From positions 186,001 to 250,000 of the forward strand of contig NZ_CANMDU010000001.1 in assembly GCF_947496775.1 (NCBI RefSeq): DNA of 64,000 nt, in the 5' to 3' direction. How positions within the stretch are numbered: the first letter of the stretch is position 1; the number at the start of each line of letters is the position of its first letter. The translations under genes were made by a program, and so were the position numbers. Positions 30,601 to 38,883 of the stretch are shown here, in pieces. The notes below the pieces were generated by a model. That model ran no database searches. It was not told the origin of the DNA and saw only the letters and a program-made list of their open reading frames with translations. Origin of the DNA: an uncultured Maribacter sp. (GTDB lineage: Bacteria; Bacteroidota; Bacteroidia; Flavobacteriales; Flavobacteriaceae).

Positions 30601-30651
30601 ATAAACCACTCCCAGAATCATGGGAAGTAATACGGTGTATTTTCTAAACAT
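27634..30651 (-). CDS. Large exported tetratricopeptide-repeat protein
   Basis: A 1005-residue protein with a signal peptide (ending G-V-V-Y-I-G-T-G) and TPR/Sel1-like helical repeats across nearly all of it. Typical units read Y-x-x-A-L-x-x-F-x-x-V and Y-Y-L-G-Y-I-S-Y-Q-Q-D-D-Y. The first repeats resemble the YfgC/BamD-like Y-P-T-S arrangement (E-N-Y-P-T-S). It should sit in the periplasm as a scaffold. The next gene encodes an unusual plugless barrel, so the pair may be an envelope complex; this is inference from gene order. Confidence 0.8.
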   Translation of the reverse strand: MFRKYTVLLPMILGVVYIGTGQETKIYTHEEKEYQNALALYNNEQYQAAQTIFEKVKAKTEDEETAANSAYYSANAAVRLNQLGADRLMEDFVENYPTSTKKNSAFADVAEYYFETGKYPYALKWYNKVDQGALSRKEMDKFNFNYGYSLFSSKKTKDAEKYLSKVTSSPVYGSQAKYYLGYISYQQDDYEAANERFDQITDQKVLEEKLSYYQADMNFKLGKFQEAIALAKKQLPKADRKEISELNKIIGESYFNLKQYSNAIPYLEEYKGKRGKWSNTDYYLLGYAYYQQKDYANAIQQFNKIIGGTNSVSQNAYYHLAECYLKLDKKQEALNAFRNASQMDFSEEIQKDAYLNYARLSYEVGNAYEPVPQVITNYLKQYPDDSHEQEMQELLVDSYITSKNFSGAMELLEKNKNYASKTTYQKVAFYRGVELFVDTDYGAASDTFEKSIASAEDENFKSRAVYWKAESDYLLNKFDDALIGFTTFKQSSNASLLPENDEVDYNLAYTYFKKKDYANAITYFNSYTSSSTKDMQKLNDGYLRLGDSYFVSRKYWPAIETYNKSLALTGPEKDYAAYQKAMSYGFVDRKTKKIAGLNDFVTTYTKSTLRDDALYELGNTYVSEGEEDKGLRAYDRLITDFKGSSLVPQALMRQGLVHYNANRNEQALGKFKTVVRDYPKTQEAIQAVSTAKLVYVDLGRVNEYAAWVKDLDFVEVTDSELDNATFESADKQYIEGNNDAAIRGFLNYIKEFPNGLHIIQANFSVAQLYFGKEQKEKALPYYKYVAESGVGEYSEQALTRVCEVYIGEKKYSTALPYLERLENVANISQNRTFAQSNLMKGYYQQKNYDKTIIYAEKVLATTSIDNRIKSDAQIMIARSAIKTNDEPRAKEAYSEVLKIATGETAAEALYYDAYFKYNDGHFETSNTAVQKLAKDYSSYKEWGGKGLVIMAKNFYALEDAYQATYILESVIENFSQYPDLVAEAKGELALIKAKEAKSNSSINPN

Positions 30652-30835
30652 AGCGTTCTCTAACTATTAACTAAAATATATAACGACAAATATCGTTCCG
30701 AAGTATATTATAAATATGGATGCTTCCTAATTTATTCCTAAATAATATTCAAAGCTAGTTAAACTAAAAGATTTTTAAAAAAGGTTGCCGTAGAATACCT
30801 CAGAACTTATTACTTTTATATCAACAATACCAATT

Positions 30836-31519
30836 ATGGAAGAGAATATTTTAGAACTTGATAATGTAGCTATTTTTCAAAAGGAAAGTTTAATCCTGAA
30901 TGAGGTTAGTTTAAAAGTTCAAAAAGGAGAATTTGTATACTTAATTGGCAAAACAGGGAGTGGCAAAAGTAGTTTTATGAAAACACTTTATGGCGATTTA
31001 CCCCTAAAACAAGGTTCTGGAACTATAGTAGACTTTAATCTAAAAAACCTTAAAGAAAAAGATATTCCATATTTAAGAAGAAAAATTGGGATTGTTTTTC
31101 AGGACTTTAAGTTACTACCAGATAGAACCATTAATAAAAATTTACTTTTTGTTTTAAAAGCTACTGGTTGGAAAGACCAAAGCAAAATGAAACAACAAAT
31201 AGAAAAAGTTTTAGATAAGGTAGGCATGAAAACCAAAGGATTTAAATTTCCGCATGAACTTTCTGGTGGTGAACAACAAAGAATTGCTATCGCAAGAGCT
31301 CTATTAAATGATCCTGAACTTATTATTGCCGATGAACCTACAGGGAATCTTGACCCCCAAACCAGTGTGGAAGTTATGAAGGTTTTACAAGAAATTAATA
31401 AAGCAGGCAGAACCATACTTATGGCTACCCATGATTATGCTCTTATTTTAAAATACCCCGCAAAAACCCTTAAATGTGATGCTAACAAAGTCTTTGAAGT
31501 AGTTCAAAAAGCTGTGTAA
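30836..31519 (+). CDS. ftsE: Cell division ATP-binding protein FtsE
   Basis: A 227-residue ABC ATPase. P-loop G-K-T-G-S-G-K-S-S at about 38-46, Q-loop F-Q-D-F-K-L-L-P, signature L-S-G-G-E-Q-Q-R, Walker B I-I-A-D-E-P-T-G-N-L-D and the switch His in A-T-H-D-Y. F-Q-D-F-K-L-L-P-D-R-T is characteristic of FtsE rather than of LolD. FtsEX controls septal cell-wall hydrolysis. No ftsX is adjacent; it may be elsewhere. Divergent from the large TPR gene. Confidence 0.85.
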   Translation: MEENILELDNVAIFQKESLILNEVSLKVQKGEFVYLIGKTGSGKSSFMKTLYGDLPLKQGSGTIVDFNLKNLKEKDIPYLRRKIGIVFQDFKLLPDRTINKNLLFVLKATGWKDQSKMKQQIEKVLDKVGMKTKGFKFPHELSGGEQQRIAIARALLNDPELIIADEPTGNLDPQTSVEVMKVLQEINKAGRTILMATHDYALILKYPAKTLKCDANKVFEVVQKAV

Positions 31520-31554
31520 CTCCTATTATAAAAATTACTACAAGCCTTCTTTAT

Positions 31555-31986
31555 ATGGTGACCCGAAAAGAAAAAACAAACATCAAAAAAGTTAACCCTT
31601 TTATAGGAATTCTTCTTTTTATTATATCTGTAATTTTATTCCTTATTACAGGTCCATTAGGTCTTATATATGGCTTTTGTCATAAGCTTTTTAAAAATGG
31701 AATAATTGGTATTGGAGAATATCTTTTAAAAATAGCAATATCCATAGACCAATTGGGTAATGTATTAATGCAACACCTATTAAATGCTTTATGGATTAAA
31801 AAAGGTGGTTATAAATTTGGCAATAGAGACGAAACTATTTCTAGCGCAATTGGAAAAAACAAACAGCTAAATACGCTTAGTTCTTTTGGAATTTTAATAG
31901 ATAAAATATTAGATATAATAGACCCAAACCATTCTTTAAACTCCATTGATTATTTTATAGAACCAACTACGGATTCTTTAAATTAA
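31555..31986 (+). CDS. Conserved one-helix membrane protein of unknown function
   Basis: A 143-residue protein. After a basic N-terminus there is one long hydrophobic stretch (about 17-42). Then comes a soluble part with G-G-Y-K-F-G-N-R-D-E-T-I-S-S-A-I-G-K-N and D-P-N-H-S-L-N-S-I-D. This block recurs in Bacteroidota hypothetical proteins as I remember them, but no function is known to me. It follows ftsE after 35 bases and precedes ppgK, so it may be cotranscribed with them. Confidence 0.6.
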   Translation: MVTRKEKTNIKKVNPFIGILLFIISVILFLITGPLGLIYGFCHKLFKNGIIGIGEYLLKIAISIDQLGNVLMQHLLNALWIKKGGYKFGNRDETISSAIGKNKQLNTLSSFGILIDKILDIIDPNHSLNSIDYFIEPTTDSLN

Positions 31987-32049
31987 ACTATGCAAACAAT
32001 CTTTTTCTAATTCTTTTCGTTACTTTGTTACACGAACTAATAAAAATTC

Positions 32050-32799
32050 ATGGAAGTATTAGGTATTGATATAGGTGGCTCCGGAATGAAAGGAGCTATA
32101 GTAAATGTAGAAACTGGAGAAATGACCACCAAGAGGTTTAGAATCCCTACACCTAAAGGAAGAAAGCCTAAAGATATGGCAAAGGTTATTAAAGAAATTG
32201 CAGAGCATTTTAACTATAACGGTCCTATCGGATGTGGTTTTCCAAGCATTGTAAAGCATGGTGTATGCAAATCTCCTGGTAATTTAGATGCTTCTTGGTT
32301 AAACGTAAACATACATGAACTTTTTAGCGAGATAACAGGACTACCTGTAACTGTAATTAACGACGCAGATGCTGCGGGATACGCTACCATGAATTACGGC
32401 ATTGGCAAAAATAAGAAAGGCCTTGTAGTTATGATTACTATTGGTACTGGTCTTGGTAGCGGTATGTTTTTAGATGGTGAATTAATTCCTAATTTTGAGC
32501 TAGGACAAATACCATATAAAGAATATGATAAAATAGAACTCTGGGCTGCTAATTCTGCGAAAGAACGTGAAGACCTTAGCTATAAAAAATGGGGTAAACG
32601 ATTTAATAAATTTTTAAGTTTGGTAGAAATTATTACCTGTCCCGATTTAATTATTTTAGGAGGCGGCTCTTCCAAACACTTTGAAAAATATCGCGAGTGT
32701 ATTACAATAGATACTCCTGTAATTCCTTCTGAATTACAAAACCATGCTGGTATTATTGGTGCAGCTGCAGCCGCATTACACCAAGCTCCGAAAGATTAA
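32050..32799 (+). CDS. ppgK: Polyphosphate glucokinase (ROK family)
   Basis: A 249-residue sugar kinase. The phosphate site G-I-D-I-G-G-S-G-M-K-G-A opens the protein, followed by P-T-P-K-G-R-K-P. Later come N-D-A-D-A-A-G (substrate Asp) and I-T-I-G-T-G-L-G-S-G. The short length and the missing ROK zinc motif fit the PpgK type, which phosphorylates glucose with polyphosphate or ATP. Phosphoryl donor choice cannot be read from the sequence. Confidence 0.87.
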   Translation: MEVLGIDIGGSGMKGAIVNVETGEMTTKRFRIPTPKGRKPKDMAKVIKEIAEHFNYNGPIGCGFPSIVKHGVCKSPGNLDASWLNVNIHELFSEITGLPVTVINDADAAGYATMNYGIGKNKKGLVVMITIGTGLGSGMFLDGELIPNFELGQIPYKEYDKIELWAANSAKEREDLSYKKWGKRFNKFLSLVEIITCPDLIILGGGSSKHFEKYRECITIDTPVIPSELQNHAGIIGAAAAALHQAPKD

Positions 32800-32817
32800 C
32801 AGATACATATTAAAACT

Positions 32818-32853
32818 AAAAAAGCTCCAAATTAAATAATTTGGAGCTTTTTT
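32818..32853. terminator. Bidirectional intrinsic terminator
   Basis: A perfect 16-bp inverted repeat (AAAAAAGCTCCAAATT and complement) with loop AAAT between the converging ppgK and typA genes. Confidence 0.92.
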
Positions 32854-32866
32854 ATCTATAAAACGT

Positions 32867-34666
32867 TTACGCAATTTTATTACGCTTACGCTCATTCTCT
32901 GTTAAGTAAATTTTACGTAATCTTAAATGACTTGGAGTAACCTCAACATATTCATCTTTCTGAATGTATTCTAAGGCTTCTTCTAAAGAAAATTTAATAG
33001 CCGGAACAATTTTCGCTTTATCATCTGCCCCAGAAGAACGTACGTTAGAGAGCTTTTTAGTTTTAGTGATATTTACAGTCATATCATCCCCTCTAGAATT
33101 TTCGCCAATTACTTGTCCTTCATAAATATCTTCTCCAGGATCTACAAAAAACTTACCTCTATCTTGTAATTTATCTATAGAATAAGGAATAGCTTTACCA
33201 GTCTCCATAGAAACTAAAGATCCGTTTTGCCTCTGAGGAATTTCTCCTTTCATTGGTTGATACTCTAAGAAACGGTGTGCCATAATTGCCTCACCAGCTG
33301 TAGCAGTTAAAAGTTGGTTACGTAAACCTATAATACCTCTAGATGGAATTAAAAACTCACAAACCATACGATCTCCTTTAGCTTCCATACTAGTCATTTC
33401 CCCTTTACGCATAGAAACAAATTCTACGGCTTTTCCTGAAACGCTTTCCGGTAAATCTATAGTTAAAGATTCCATAGGTTCGCATTTAACCCCGTCTATT
33501 TCTTTTATAATAACTTGCGGTTGCCCTATTTGTAACTCGTACCCTTCTCTACGCATAGTTTCTATTAATACAGAAAGGTGTAGTACCCCACGACCAAAAA
33601 CTAAAAACTTATCTGCACTATCGGTTTCATTTACACGTAAGGCTAAATTCTTTTCTAGTTCCTTTTGTAATCTTTCATTAATATGTCTCGAAGTTACAAA
33701 CTTACCATCTTTACCAAAGAACGGACTATCATTAATGGTAAACAACATACTCATGGTTGGCTCATCAATAGCAATAGTCTTTAATCCTTCTGGATTTTCT
33801 AAATCCGCAACAGTATCCCCAATTTCAAACCCTTCAATACCTGTAATAGCACAAATATCACCTGTTGCAACTTCTTGTACTTTTAGTTTTCCTAAACCTT
33901 CAAAAACAAAAAGTTCTTTTATTTTAGATTTTACCATAGACCCATCTCTTTTTACCAAAGAAACTTGTTGCCCTTCTTTTAAAGTACCTCTCTGTAACCT
34001 TCCGATAGCAATACGCCCTGTAAAAGAAGAAAAATCTAAAGAAGTAATTAGCATTTGCGTATTCCCTTCTTTTGGCTCAAAAGTTGGGATATGCTCAATA
34101 ACCATATCTAATAATGGTTCTATATTTTCAGTTTCTTTTTTCCAATCGTCGCTCATCCAATTGTTTTTAGCTGAACCGTATACCGTTGGAAAATCTAGCT
34201 GCCATTCTTCAGCACCTAACTCAAACATTAAATCAAAAACTTTTTCATGCACTTCTTCTGGAGTACAGTTTTCTTTATCTACTTTGTTTACTACCACACA
34301 AGGTTTTAAACCTAAATCTATTGCTTTTTGTAATACAAAACGCGTCTGCGGCATAGGACCTTCAAAAGCATCTACCAACAACAAAACTCCATCTGCCATG
34401 TTTAGTACACGTTCTACCTCACCACCAAAATCGGCGTGACCAGGAGTATCTATAATATTAATCTTTGTGTCTTTATAAACAACAGAAACGTTTTTAGAGG
34501 TAATAGTAATACCACGTTCACGTTCTAAATCATTATTATCCAAAATTAAATCTCCTGTATTCTGATTCTCGCGAAACAATTGACAGTGATACATAATCTT
34601 ATCTACCAAGGTAGTTTTACCGTGATCTACGTGCGCAATAATTGCGATGTTTTTTGTTGTTGACAT
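32867..34666 (-). CDS. typA: Translational GTPase TypA/BipA
   Basis: A 599-residue ribosome-binding GTPase with the G domain at the N-terminus: A-H-V-D-H-G-K-T-T-L, R-E-R-G-I-T-I, D-T-P-G-H-A-D-F-G-G-E-V and N-K-V-D. The C-terminal region G-R-G-V-L-H-L-S-V-L-I-E and S-R-G-I-I-G-L-R is specific to TypA rather than EF-G or LepA. It aids 50S assembly at low temperature and stress adaptation in known cases. It has its own promoter. Confidence 0.96.
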   Translation of the reverse strand: MSTTKNIAIIAHVDHGKTTLVDKIMYHCQLFRENQNTGDLILDNNDLERERGITITSKNVSVVYKDTKINIIDTPGHADFGGEVERVLNMADGVLLLVDAFEGPMPQTRFVLQKAIDLGLKPCVVVNKVDKENCTPEEVHEKVFDLMFELGAEEWQLDFPTVYGSAKNNWMSDDWKKETENIEPLLDMVIEHIPTFEPKEGNTQMLITSLDFSSFTGRIAIGRLQRGTLKEGQQVSLVKRDGSMVKSKIKELFVFEGLGKLKVQEVATGDICAITGIEGFEIGDTVADLENPEGLKTIAIDEPTMSMLFTINDSPFFGKDGKFVTSRHINERLQKELEKNLALRVNETDSADKFLVFGRGVLHLSVLIETMRREGYELQIGQPQVIIKEIDGVKCEPMESLTIDLPESVSGKAVEFVSMRKGEMTSMEAKGDRMVCEFLIPSRGIIGLRNQLLTATAGEAIMAHRFLEYQPMKGEIPQRQNGSLVSMETGKAIPYSIDKLQDRGKFFVDPGEDIYEGQVIGENSRGDDMTVNITKTKKLSNVRSSGADDKAKIVPAIKFSLEEALEYIQKDEYVEVTPSHLRLRKIYLTENERKRNKIA

Positions 34667-34711
34667 AAAATTAAATTATTTAATAGCTTAATATATGCTA
34701 TTTTAAGCGTG

Positions 34712-34744
34712 CAAAGATACCTTTATTTTTATGAAGCTAGCAAA
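34712..34744 (-). promoter_or_regulatory. Promoter for typA
   Basis: On the minus strand TTTG (34744-34741), then 21 bases, then TATCTTTG (34719-34712). Both elements match the Bacteroidota consensus, and the -7 element ends 45 bases before the typA start. Confidence 0.6.
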
Positions 34745-34883
34745 TAGTTACACTATTTTTATCTAACTGACTATGAGACAGTTCCATTTATTACAAGATT
34801 CTCTATTTTTTAAATTAGAGAAGTCTACCAAAAATATTAAAACTTGTCCTGGTGCATACCATCCTTCTCCTCTATAGAAATTG

Positions 34884-34891
34884 TATCTTTG
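34884..34891 (+). promoter_or_regulatory. Promoter -7 element for kdsA
   Basis: TATCTTTG, 19 bases before the kdsA ATG. Its position just upstream of 34911 also argues against the earlier ATG at 34881, which overlaps the element. Confidence 0.55.
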
Positions 34892-34910
34892 CGAACTTAA
34901 TTGTAAGAAA

Positions 34911-35729
34911 ATGAAACTAGACCTAATACCGCAAATTAAACATACTAACAGCAACAACTTTTTTCTTTTATCTGGTCCCTGTGCTATTGAAGGAGAAGAT
35001 ATGGCATTACGAATTGCTGAAAAAATAGTTTCTGTTACTGATGCTCTTAAAATACCTTATGTATTTAAGGGTAGTTTTAAAAAAGCAAACCGTAGTAGAG
35101 TAGATTCTTTTACAGGTATTGGGGATGAAAAGGCATTGAAAATTTTACGCAAAGTATCTGAAACTTTTCATGTTCCTACAGTAACCGACATACACACTAA
35201 TGAAGATGCAGAAAGAGCTGCTCAATATGTAGATATTCTTCAAATTCCTGCTTTTTTAGTCCGTCAAACAGATTTGGTAGTTGCTGCTGCAAAAACTGGA
35301 AAAGTTGTAAATTTAAAAAAAGGACAATTTATGAGTCCTGAAAGCATGCAACATGCGGTGACCAAAGTAACCGATTCTAAAAACCAACAAGTAATGGTTA
35401 CAGATCGTGGAACTATGTTTGGCTATCAAGATATGGTGGTAGATTTTAGAGGCATACCAACTATGAAACAATTTGCTCCTGTGGTATTAGATGTTACCCA
35501 CTCCTTACAACAACCCAACCAATCTTCGGGAGTTACTGGAGGCAGACCAGATATGATTGAAACAATTGCCCGTGCGGGTATCGTAACTGGCGCTGATGGT
35601 ATTTTTATGGAAACACATTTCGACCCAGCTAATGCTAAAAGTGATGGCGCCAATATGCTACATTTAAATTATTTAGAAGGGTTATTAACTAATTTAGTTT
35701 CTATTAGGAAAACGGTTAATTTATTGTAA
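34911..35729 (+). CDS. kdsA: 3-deoxy-8-phosphooctulonate synthase (KDO-8-phosphate synthase)
   Basis: A 272-residue enzyme that condenses phosphoenolpyruvate with arabinose 5-phosphate for the KDO of lipopolysaccharide. The start is placed at 34911 because the promoter element overlaps the earlier ATG and M-K-L-D-L begins the fold. Motifs are S-G-P-C-A-I-E-G, K-G-S-F-K-K-A-N-R-S-R, T-D-I-H-T and D-R-G-T-M-F-G-Y. The Cys in G-P-C, the His in D-V-T-H-S, the Glu in M-E-T-H-F and the Asp in K-S-D-G-A-N correspond to the metal ligands of metal-dependent KdsA (Aquifex type). This is the metallo form rather than the Asn form of E. coli. Confidence 0.94.
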   Translation: MKLDLIPQIKHTNSNNFFLLSGPCAIEGEDMALRIAEKIVSVTDALKIPYVFKGSFKKANRSRVDSFTGIGDEKALKILRKVSETFHVPTVTDIHTNEDAERAAQYVDILQIPAFLVRQTDLVVAAAKTGKVVNLKKGQFMSPESMQHAVTKVTDSKNQQVMVTDRGTMFGYQDMVVDFRGIPTMKQFAPVVLDVTHSLQQPNQSSGVTGGRPDMIETIARAGIVTGADGIFMETHFDPANAKSDGANMLHLNYLEGLLTNLVSIRKTVNLL

Positions 35730-35769
35730 GAAATTCTATATTTGGTGCGTAATTTAAAATTTACTCAAA

Positions 35770-37746
35770 GTGCGCATTAAATTCTTTCTTCTATTATCTA
35801 TTACTTTTACTACATTTTTGTTTTCTCAGAAAAAAAAAGGCCACCCTTTTGGCGAATTGCTTTTTTCCGAAAAACAATTAACAACCTATGATAAAGATTC
35901 AACTGCAAATGCAGTAGTCCTTTATGAAAGAGGAGACAATTATTTTGAAATAATAAATGGCTATGTAAGGTTAGTTAAAGATTATCATGTAAAAATTAAA
36001 ATCTTAAACAAAAAAGGTTTCGATAATGGCACTATTTCCATAAATCTATACCATAATAATGACAGTAGAGAAAGTCTAAAAGAACTAAAAGCTATTACCC
36101 ACAATGAAGGAATTAAAACAATTCTTCAACAGAATAAAATATACACAAAAGATCTATCTGAAAGATGGAAAGAAACTACTTTTACTTTTCCTAATATAAA
36201 AGAAGGAAGTATTTTAGAATACAAATACAAACAAATATCTCCTTACATTTTTAATTTTAATGGATGGGAATTTCAATCTAATATTCCTAAAATCTATAGT
36301 GAATTTAACGCTAAAATACCAGGTAATTACTTATACAATAGAGTATTAAAAGGCCCTCTTTCTTTAAACACAAATGATGCTTCTATTAAAAAAGATTGTT
36401 TCTACGTAGACGGATACCCTGAACCCGCAGATTGCGAGGTTTTAAAATATGTAATGAAAGATGTTCCTGCTTTTAATGAGGAAGAAGAATACATGCTCGC
36501 AGCATCTAATTACATATCTAAAATTGAATTTGAACTTTCGGAGCATCGTCGTTTTGACGGTTTAAATCACAAATACACCAAATCATGGAAAGATGTAGAC
36601 AAAGAATTTAGAACCGATAAAGACTTTGGTAGGCAACTGACCAAAAAGAATTTCTTTGAAAAAAATGTCCCGACAAGTTTACTAACTAGTGAGAAAGACT
36701 CTTTAGAAAGAGCTAAAAAAATATACGGTTTTATACAAAACCACTTTACATGGGATGGTAAATATTCTTCTTACGGAAGAGCTCGTGTTAAGGAAGCTTT
36801 TAATTCCAAAAAAGGAAATGCCTGGGAAATAAATATGTCGCTCATTAATTTACTAAATGCTGCCGGAATACCTTCTAAAATGATGCTTATTTCTACAAGA
36901 CAGAGTGGTCTTCCTAAAACCACGCATCCGGTTATGAATGATTTTAATTACATACTTGCCAAAACAGAAATTAAAGGAGAAACCTATTTGCTAGATGCCA
37001 CTAACAAGTATATGCCATTTGGCTCATTACCATTTAGAGCATTAAACCACTATGGTCGTGTTATGGATTTTAAGAATGAAAGTTCTTGGAAAAAAATAAC
37101 CCCTAAACATGGAAGTAGAGAAGCCGTTATAGGTGAAATAAAACTTAACCCAACCACTAAAAAAACAAATGGTACTTTAAGAATTGTTAATACCGGATAT
37201 AGAGGAATTAGTAAACATGAAGAAAAGAATGAGATAAACGAGGAAGAATATCTTAATCAACTAGAAGAAAGCATTTCTGATGATTTTGTAATTACAGATT
37301 ATCTTTTTGATGAAGAAAAAAATACTCCTCTAAAAACACACGAAATACTTACGTTTGAACTGGAGAATAGCTTTAAAGAAAAGATGGTTTATCTAAATCC
37401 TTTTCTTGTGAAATTTTTCAAAAAGAATCCTTTTTTAAGTGAGGAACGAAACTTTCCGGTAGATTTTGGATATAAAAGGAGATATACCTACATGATAAAT
37501 ATAGAAAAACCACTTGGTTACATGGTACATGAATTACCTAATAATAAAAACATAAAATTCGGAGATAATTATGGTCTTCTCCGTTTTTCAACGCAGCAAA
37601 ACTCGAATAACATTGCTTTGTCCTTTGATTTAACATTAAATAAAACTCATTTAGAGGCTGAAAATTACTCAGCGCTTAAAGAATTATTTAAATATGTAAC
37701 TAGCATTCAAAATAATTCCCTTATAATTTTCAAAAAAGCAGAATAA
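35770..37746 (+). CDS. DUF3857 / transglutaminase-like secreted protein
   Basis: A 658-residue protein starting at GTG with a signal peptide (M-R-I-K-F-F-L-L-L-S-I-T-F-T-T-F-L-F-S). Residues 45-250 are a DUF3857 domain (G-S-I-L-E-Y-K-Y-K-Q). Around 310-400 is a transglutaminase-like fold (H-F-T-W-D-G-K-Y-S). The position that normally holds the catalytic Cys reads K-K-G-N-A-W-E-I, and the expected His site is N-D-F-N-Y, so the enzyme appears inactive. A C-terminal beta region follows. Such proteins are often envelope components in Bacteroidota; the function is unknown. Confidence 0.8.
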   Translation: MRIKFFLLLSITFTTFLFSQKKKGHPFGELLFSEKQLTTYDKDSTANAVVLYERGDNYFEIINGYVRLVKDYHVKIKILNKKGFDNGTISINLYHNNDSRESLKELKAITHNEGIKTILQQNKIYTKDLSERWKETTFTFPNIKEGSILEYKYKQISPYIFNFNGWEFQSNIPKIYSEFNAKIPGNYLYNRVLKGPLSLNTNDASIKKDCFYVDGYPEPADCEVLKYVMKDVPAFNEEEEYMLAASNYISKIEFELSEHRRFDGLNHKYTKSWKDVDKEFRTDKDFGRQLTKKNFFEKNVPTSLLTSEKDSLERAKKIYGFIQNHFTWDGKYSSYGRARVKEAFNSKKGNAWEINMSLINLLNAAGIPSKMMLISTRQSGLPKTTHPVMNDFNYILAKTEIKGETYLLDATNKYMPFGSLPFRALNHYGRVMDFKNESSWKKITPKHGSREAVIGEIKLNPTTKKTNGTLRIVNTGYRGISKHEEKNEINEEEYLNQLEESISDDFVITDYLFDEEKNTPLKTHEILTFELENSFKEKMVYLNPFLVKFFKKNPFLSEERNFPVDFGYKRRYTYMINIEKPLGYMVHELPNNKNIKFGDNYGLLRFSTQQNSNNIALSFDLTLNKTHLEAENYSALKELFKYVTSIQNNSLIIFKKAE

Positions 37747-37774
37747 GAAATAATACTACATTACATTTATACTT

Positions 37775-38140
37775 TTATTTCCAAAACTTTTTATATCGAA
37801 CTTGGTACGCATCGTCAAGAACCTCTTTTAAAATAGTGTCTTCTATCTCTTCTAAAGTAGTATAGCGTATGGATTTCATTACTTTTCTACCTGCGGTTAC
37901 CAATAATTCTGTGTGGACGGTTAAATGCGCCGAATTCCAAAAACCTACATCTACATAATTTTCACTTTTACTCTTATTTAAATAGCAAAAGGGTCTACCA
38001 TCCACATAATAAAAAGGTATTTTATATTTATATTTTAACTCTATACCTGGAATAGTACTTTCTATTATCCATTGTAGATGTAATAAGATACTTCTAAAGG
38101 GTTCTGATTGATTAATAATATAGTTCTCTGCAGGGTTCAT
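37775..38140 (-). CDS. DUF1801-like protein
   Basis: A 121-residue soluble protein. It shows an N-terminal helix (Y-I-I-N-Q-S-E-P-F-R-S-I-L-L), P-G-I-E-L-K-Y-K-Y-K-I-P-F-Y and C-Y-L-N-K. These match the YdhG/DUF1801 pattern, a small domain of unknown function. It stands alone on the minus strand between two plus-strand units, with no terminator visible. Confidence 0.75.
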   Translation of the reverse strand: MNPAENYIINQSEPFRSILLHLQWIIESTIPGIELKYKYKIPFYYVDGRPFCYLNKSKSENYVDVGFWNSAHLTVHTELLVTAGRKVMKSIRYTTLEEIEDTILKEVLDDAYQVRYKKFWK

Positions 38141-38184
38141 AACTAAATGTAAAATTTTAATCCGAATTAAAAAACAAAAAATAA

Positions 38185-38214
38185 TTGTTTGCTAATAAAA
38201 TAATATTAACTTTG
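38185..38214 (+). promoter_or_regulatory. Promoter of the membrane protein/regulator operon
   Basis: TTG (38185-38187), 19 bases, then TAACTTTG (38207-38214). This is a near-perfect Bacteroidota promoter. The -7 element overlaps the start of the operator at 38209-38230. Confidence 0.75.
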
Positions 38215-38230
38215 TATTTCAAAGTACTTT
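38209..38230 (+). promoter_or_regulatory. Operator, first copy
   Basis: A 22-base site built of ACTTTG-TAT, TTCAAAGT and ACTTT. It differs from the copy at 39197-39218 at only two positions. It contains a near palindrome ACTTTG...CAAAGT and covers the promoter -7 region, as expected of a repressor site. The winged-helix protein encoded downstream is the likely binder (inference). Confidence 0.65.
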
Positions 38231-38234
38231 AAAA

Positions 38235-38879
38235 ATGAAGCAAAATAAATACTTAGAAGATATCTCTGAAATAAAGAATATGATGAGTCGTTCTTCTCGA
38301 TTCATGTCCTTAAGTGGACTATCTGGAATATTGGCTGGTATATACGCACTCATAGGTGCCTTTCTTGCTAAATCTAATATGGATTATTACATATATAGTT
38401 CCGACTCGAGTGAAATTCTTACCAGAACAGAATTTAGTCAGGTATATGGTTTCTCGGCATTAGCTATTAAATTACTAATCATTGCATTTAGTGTTATTCT
38501 AGCCGCAACTGTAACCGGAATTATTTTAACGTATAACAAAGCAAAAAAAAGTGGTGAAAAAATGTGGGATGTCTCTAGCAGGCGTTTGTTAATTAATTTT
38601 GGTGTCCCCTTACTTATTGGAGGCTTATTTTGTTTTGTGTTAATACAGCAAGAAATTGCTGGTTTGGTTGCTCCTACTACTTTAATTTTTTATGGACTTG
38701 CATGTGTTAATGCAAGTAAGTATACTTTGGGTAAAGTACGTTATTTAGGTTATACAAACATTATTATTGGTTTAATTGCTACACAATTTATTGGCTATGG
38801 ACTTTATTTTTGGGCTTTAGGCTTTGGTGTTTTCCATATATTTTATGGAGCTTTGATGTATTTTAAAGACGAAAAATAA
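38235..38879 (+). CDS. Polytopic membrane protein, unknown function
   Basis: A 214-residue protein with about six hydrophobic segments (near 25-45, 72-98, 118-136, 142-160, 168-190 and 192-210) and charged ends. I do not recognise the family. Its stop is four bases before the winged-helix regulator gene, so the two are coexpressed. This is a common pairing in Flavobacteriia. The function may be sensing or a target of the regulator. Confidence 0.65.
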   Translation: MKQNKYLEDISEIKNMMSRSSRFMSLSGLSGILAGIYALIGAFLAKSNMDYYIYSSDSSEILTRTEFSQVYGFSALAIKLLIIAFSVILAATVTGIILTYNKAKKSGEKMWDVSSRRLLINFGVPLLIGGLFCFVLIQQEIAGLVAPTTLIFYGLACVNASKYTLGKVRYLGYTNIIIGLIATQFIGYGLYFWALGFGVFHIFYGALMYFKDEK

Positions 38880-38883
38880 TACC

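Noticed and set aside
33735-34439. A 234-codon open frame on the plus strand inside typA
   Set aside because: It is antisense to the well-defined GTPase gene and its translation has no signal, domain or sensible composition; long antisense frames arise from the codon bias of typA.
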